Origin: Bacteroidales bacterium | GTDB lineage: Bacteria; Bacteroidota; Bacteroidia; Bacteroidales; P3 | Direction: 5' to 3' | DNA length: 64,000 nt | Assembly (NCBI GenBank): GCA_030523765.1 | Contig: JAUNHX010000008.1 | Span: 39,158 to 103,157 of the forward strand | Shown here: in pieces, positions 63,313 through 64,000 of the stretch | Layout: every line of letters begins with the position of its first letter | Numbering within the stretch: position 1 is the stretch's first letter | Notes under the pieces: generated by a model | What the model saw: only the letters and a program-made list of their open reading frames with translations | Databases searched by the model: none | Told to the model about the DNA's origin: nothing | Made by a program: the position numbers and the translations under genes

Positions 63313-63891
63313 ATGAGCAAAACTAATACACAAATAGAGACTCTGCTTAGACTGGTTTGCGAGGGAGCAGGATCGCAAGCAAAAACGCCATCTGATTTTC
63401 AAATCATTGCAGCGTACGTGAAACAGCGTACTAACGAGAATCTTGCTCTCAATACCTTGAAACGTATGTGGAACTATGGGGGCATTACTTCAAAACCCCG
63501 ACAGGCCACACTGAACCTAATGGCCCGTACAGTTGGATACCGGTCGTTTGAAGATTTCTGTGAGCATTATGGCGACTGCTCTCCTTCATCGGACATTGTG
63601 TTGGGTGGTGGTGTAAAAGTGCAGGACCTTGTGACGGGTCAGCGGCTGATGCTTCGGTGGAATCCTAACCGGGAGATTGTGATAGATTATCTCGGTAACA
63701 GTGCTTTCCGAGTGATAGCGAGTGAAAATAGTAAGTTGCAAGTGAATGATACTTTTCAGGCTGCTGTTTTTTCAACGGGATATCCCGCTATGCTTGCCAA
63801 TGTGATTCACGGCGATTCATATTGGTCGCTCTACGAGATTGGTCAGCAGGGAGGGCTTACGTTGGTTCGTCTACTTCCTTCCGAGAAGTAG
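63313..63891 (+). CDS. Hypothetical protein, 192 residues, with possible DNA-binding N-terminus
   Basis: I do not recognise a named family. The first 85 residues are helical and read like a small DNA- or protein-binding domain (FQIIAAYVKQRTNENLALNTLKRMWNYGG, then ATLNLMARTVGYRSFEDFCEHYGD). The second half (about 98-190) is a beta-rich domain, with VQDLVTGQRLMLRWNPNREIVIDYLGNSAFRV. There is no signal peptide or membrane helix. It lies 200 bases downstream of the kinase-LRR gene in the same direction but has its own promoter. A regulator or kinase substrate is possible, but this is inference. Confidence 0.55.
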   Translation: MSKTNTQIETLLRLVCEGAGSQAKTPSDFQIIAAYVKQRTNENLALNTLKRMWNYGGITSKPRQATLNLMARTVGYRSFEDFCEHYGDCSPSSDIVLGGGVKVQDLVTGQRLMLRWNPNREIVIDYLGNSAFRVIASENSKLQVNDTFQAAVFSTGYPAMLANVIHGDSYWSLYEIGQQGGLTLVRLLPSEK

Positions 63892-63981
63892 CAGAGATTT
63901 ACAGCCGATAATTTTTTAATTCTAAAGGTTATTACAATAAAACGCTACTTTAAGGAGCATTTTTTGGGGTGTTTTATCTAT

Positions 63982-64000
63982 TGTAAGTCTAATGTAAGTC
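63982..64000. repeat. 11-bp direct repeat running off the window end
   Basis: TGTAAGTCTAA is followed directly by TGTAAGTC, where the window ends. It resembles the 3178 array in motif and period. Confidence 0.5.

Overview
The window reads as a Bacteroidales (Bacteroidota) chromosome of moderate GC. Three things point there: a near-complete type IX secretion / gliding operon (porP-gldK-gldL-gldM-gldN), several secreted proteins with type IX C-terminal sorting domains (type A and type B), and many promoters of the Bacteroidota form TTG-N19-21-TAnnTTTG with few Shine-Dalgarno sequences. I see no tRNA, rRNA, CRISPR array, insertion sequence or phage.

Layout. 1-8.7 kb (minus): citrate metabolism, with an aconitase-family hydratase and NADP isocitrate dehydrogenase (cut by the window edge), and a citrate lyase operon citD-citE-citF-citX-citC/G whose last gene is a CitC-CitG fusion. 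9-14.3 kb (minus): a PASTA-domain membrane protein, a sorted secreted protein and an RluD-type pseudouridine synthase, then the type IX plug (DUF5103) protein, divergent from miaB. 16-23.3 kb (minus): CoA hydrolase/transferase, CNNM/CBS membrane protein, UPF1-like helicase, LD-carboxypeptidase, MGMT and MATE exporter. 23.7-27.7 kb (plus): envelope operon of DUF7033 deacetylase-like protein, HldD, KdsC-like phosphatase and an RlpA-like protein. 28-36 kb (plus): the type IX motor/core operon, with a 68-residue GldL-like protein between gldK and gldL and a second gldN. 36.4-39.8 kb (minus): holA and a TonB-dependent receptor. 40.3-49 kb (plus): four tandem paralogous sorted proteins; the middle two share the same in-frame TAG. 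49.7-53 kb (plus): a beta-helix secreted protein, a highly self-complementary RNA-like region and a BspA-type leucine-rich-repeat protein. 53.5-60.7 kb (minus): a 2403-residue CUB-like/FN3/PKD surface protein with a type B sorting signal. 61.3-63.9 kb (plus): a Ser/Thr kinase fused through one membrane helix to leucine-rich repeats, and a 192-residue protein of unknown function.

How it fits together. Much of the window builds, powers or uses the type IX system: the GldLM motor and GldKN ring, PorP, the plug protein, and at least five cargo genes. The most notable signals are the mini-GldL that lacks the motor glutamate, the shared in-frame stop in two tandem cargo genes, an identical two-box promoter layout in front of the giant surface protein and the 192-residue protein gene, the kinase-membrane-LRR fusion, a dense set of RNA hairpins at 51.49-51.71 kb, and short intergenic repeats with an 11-bp period at several loci.
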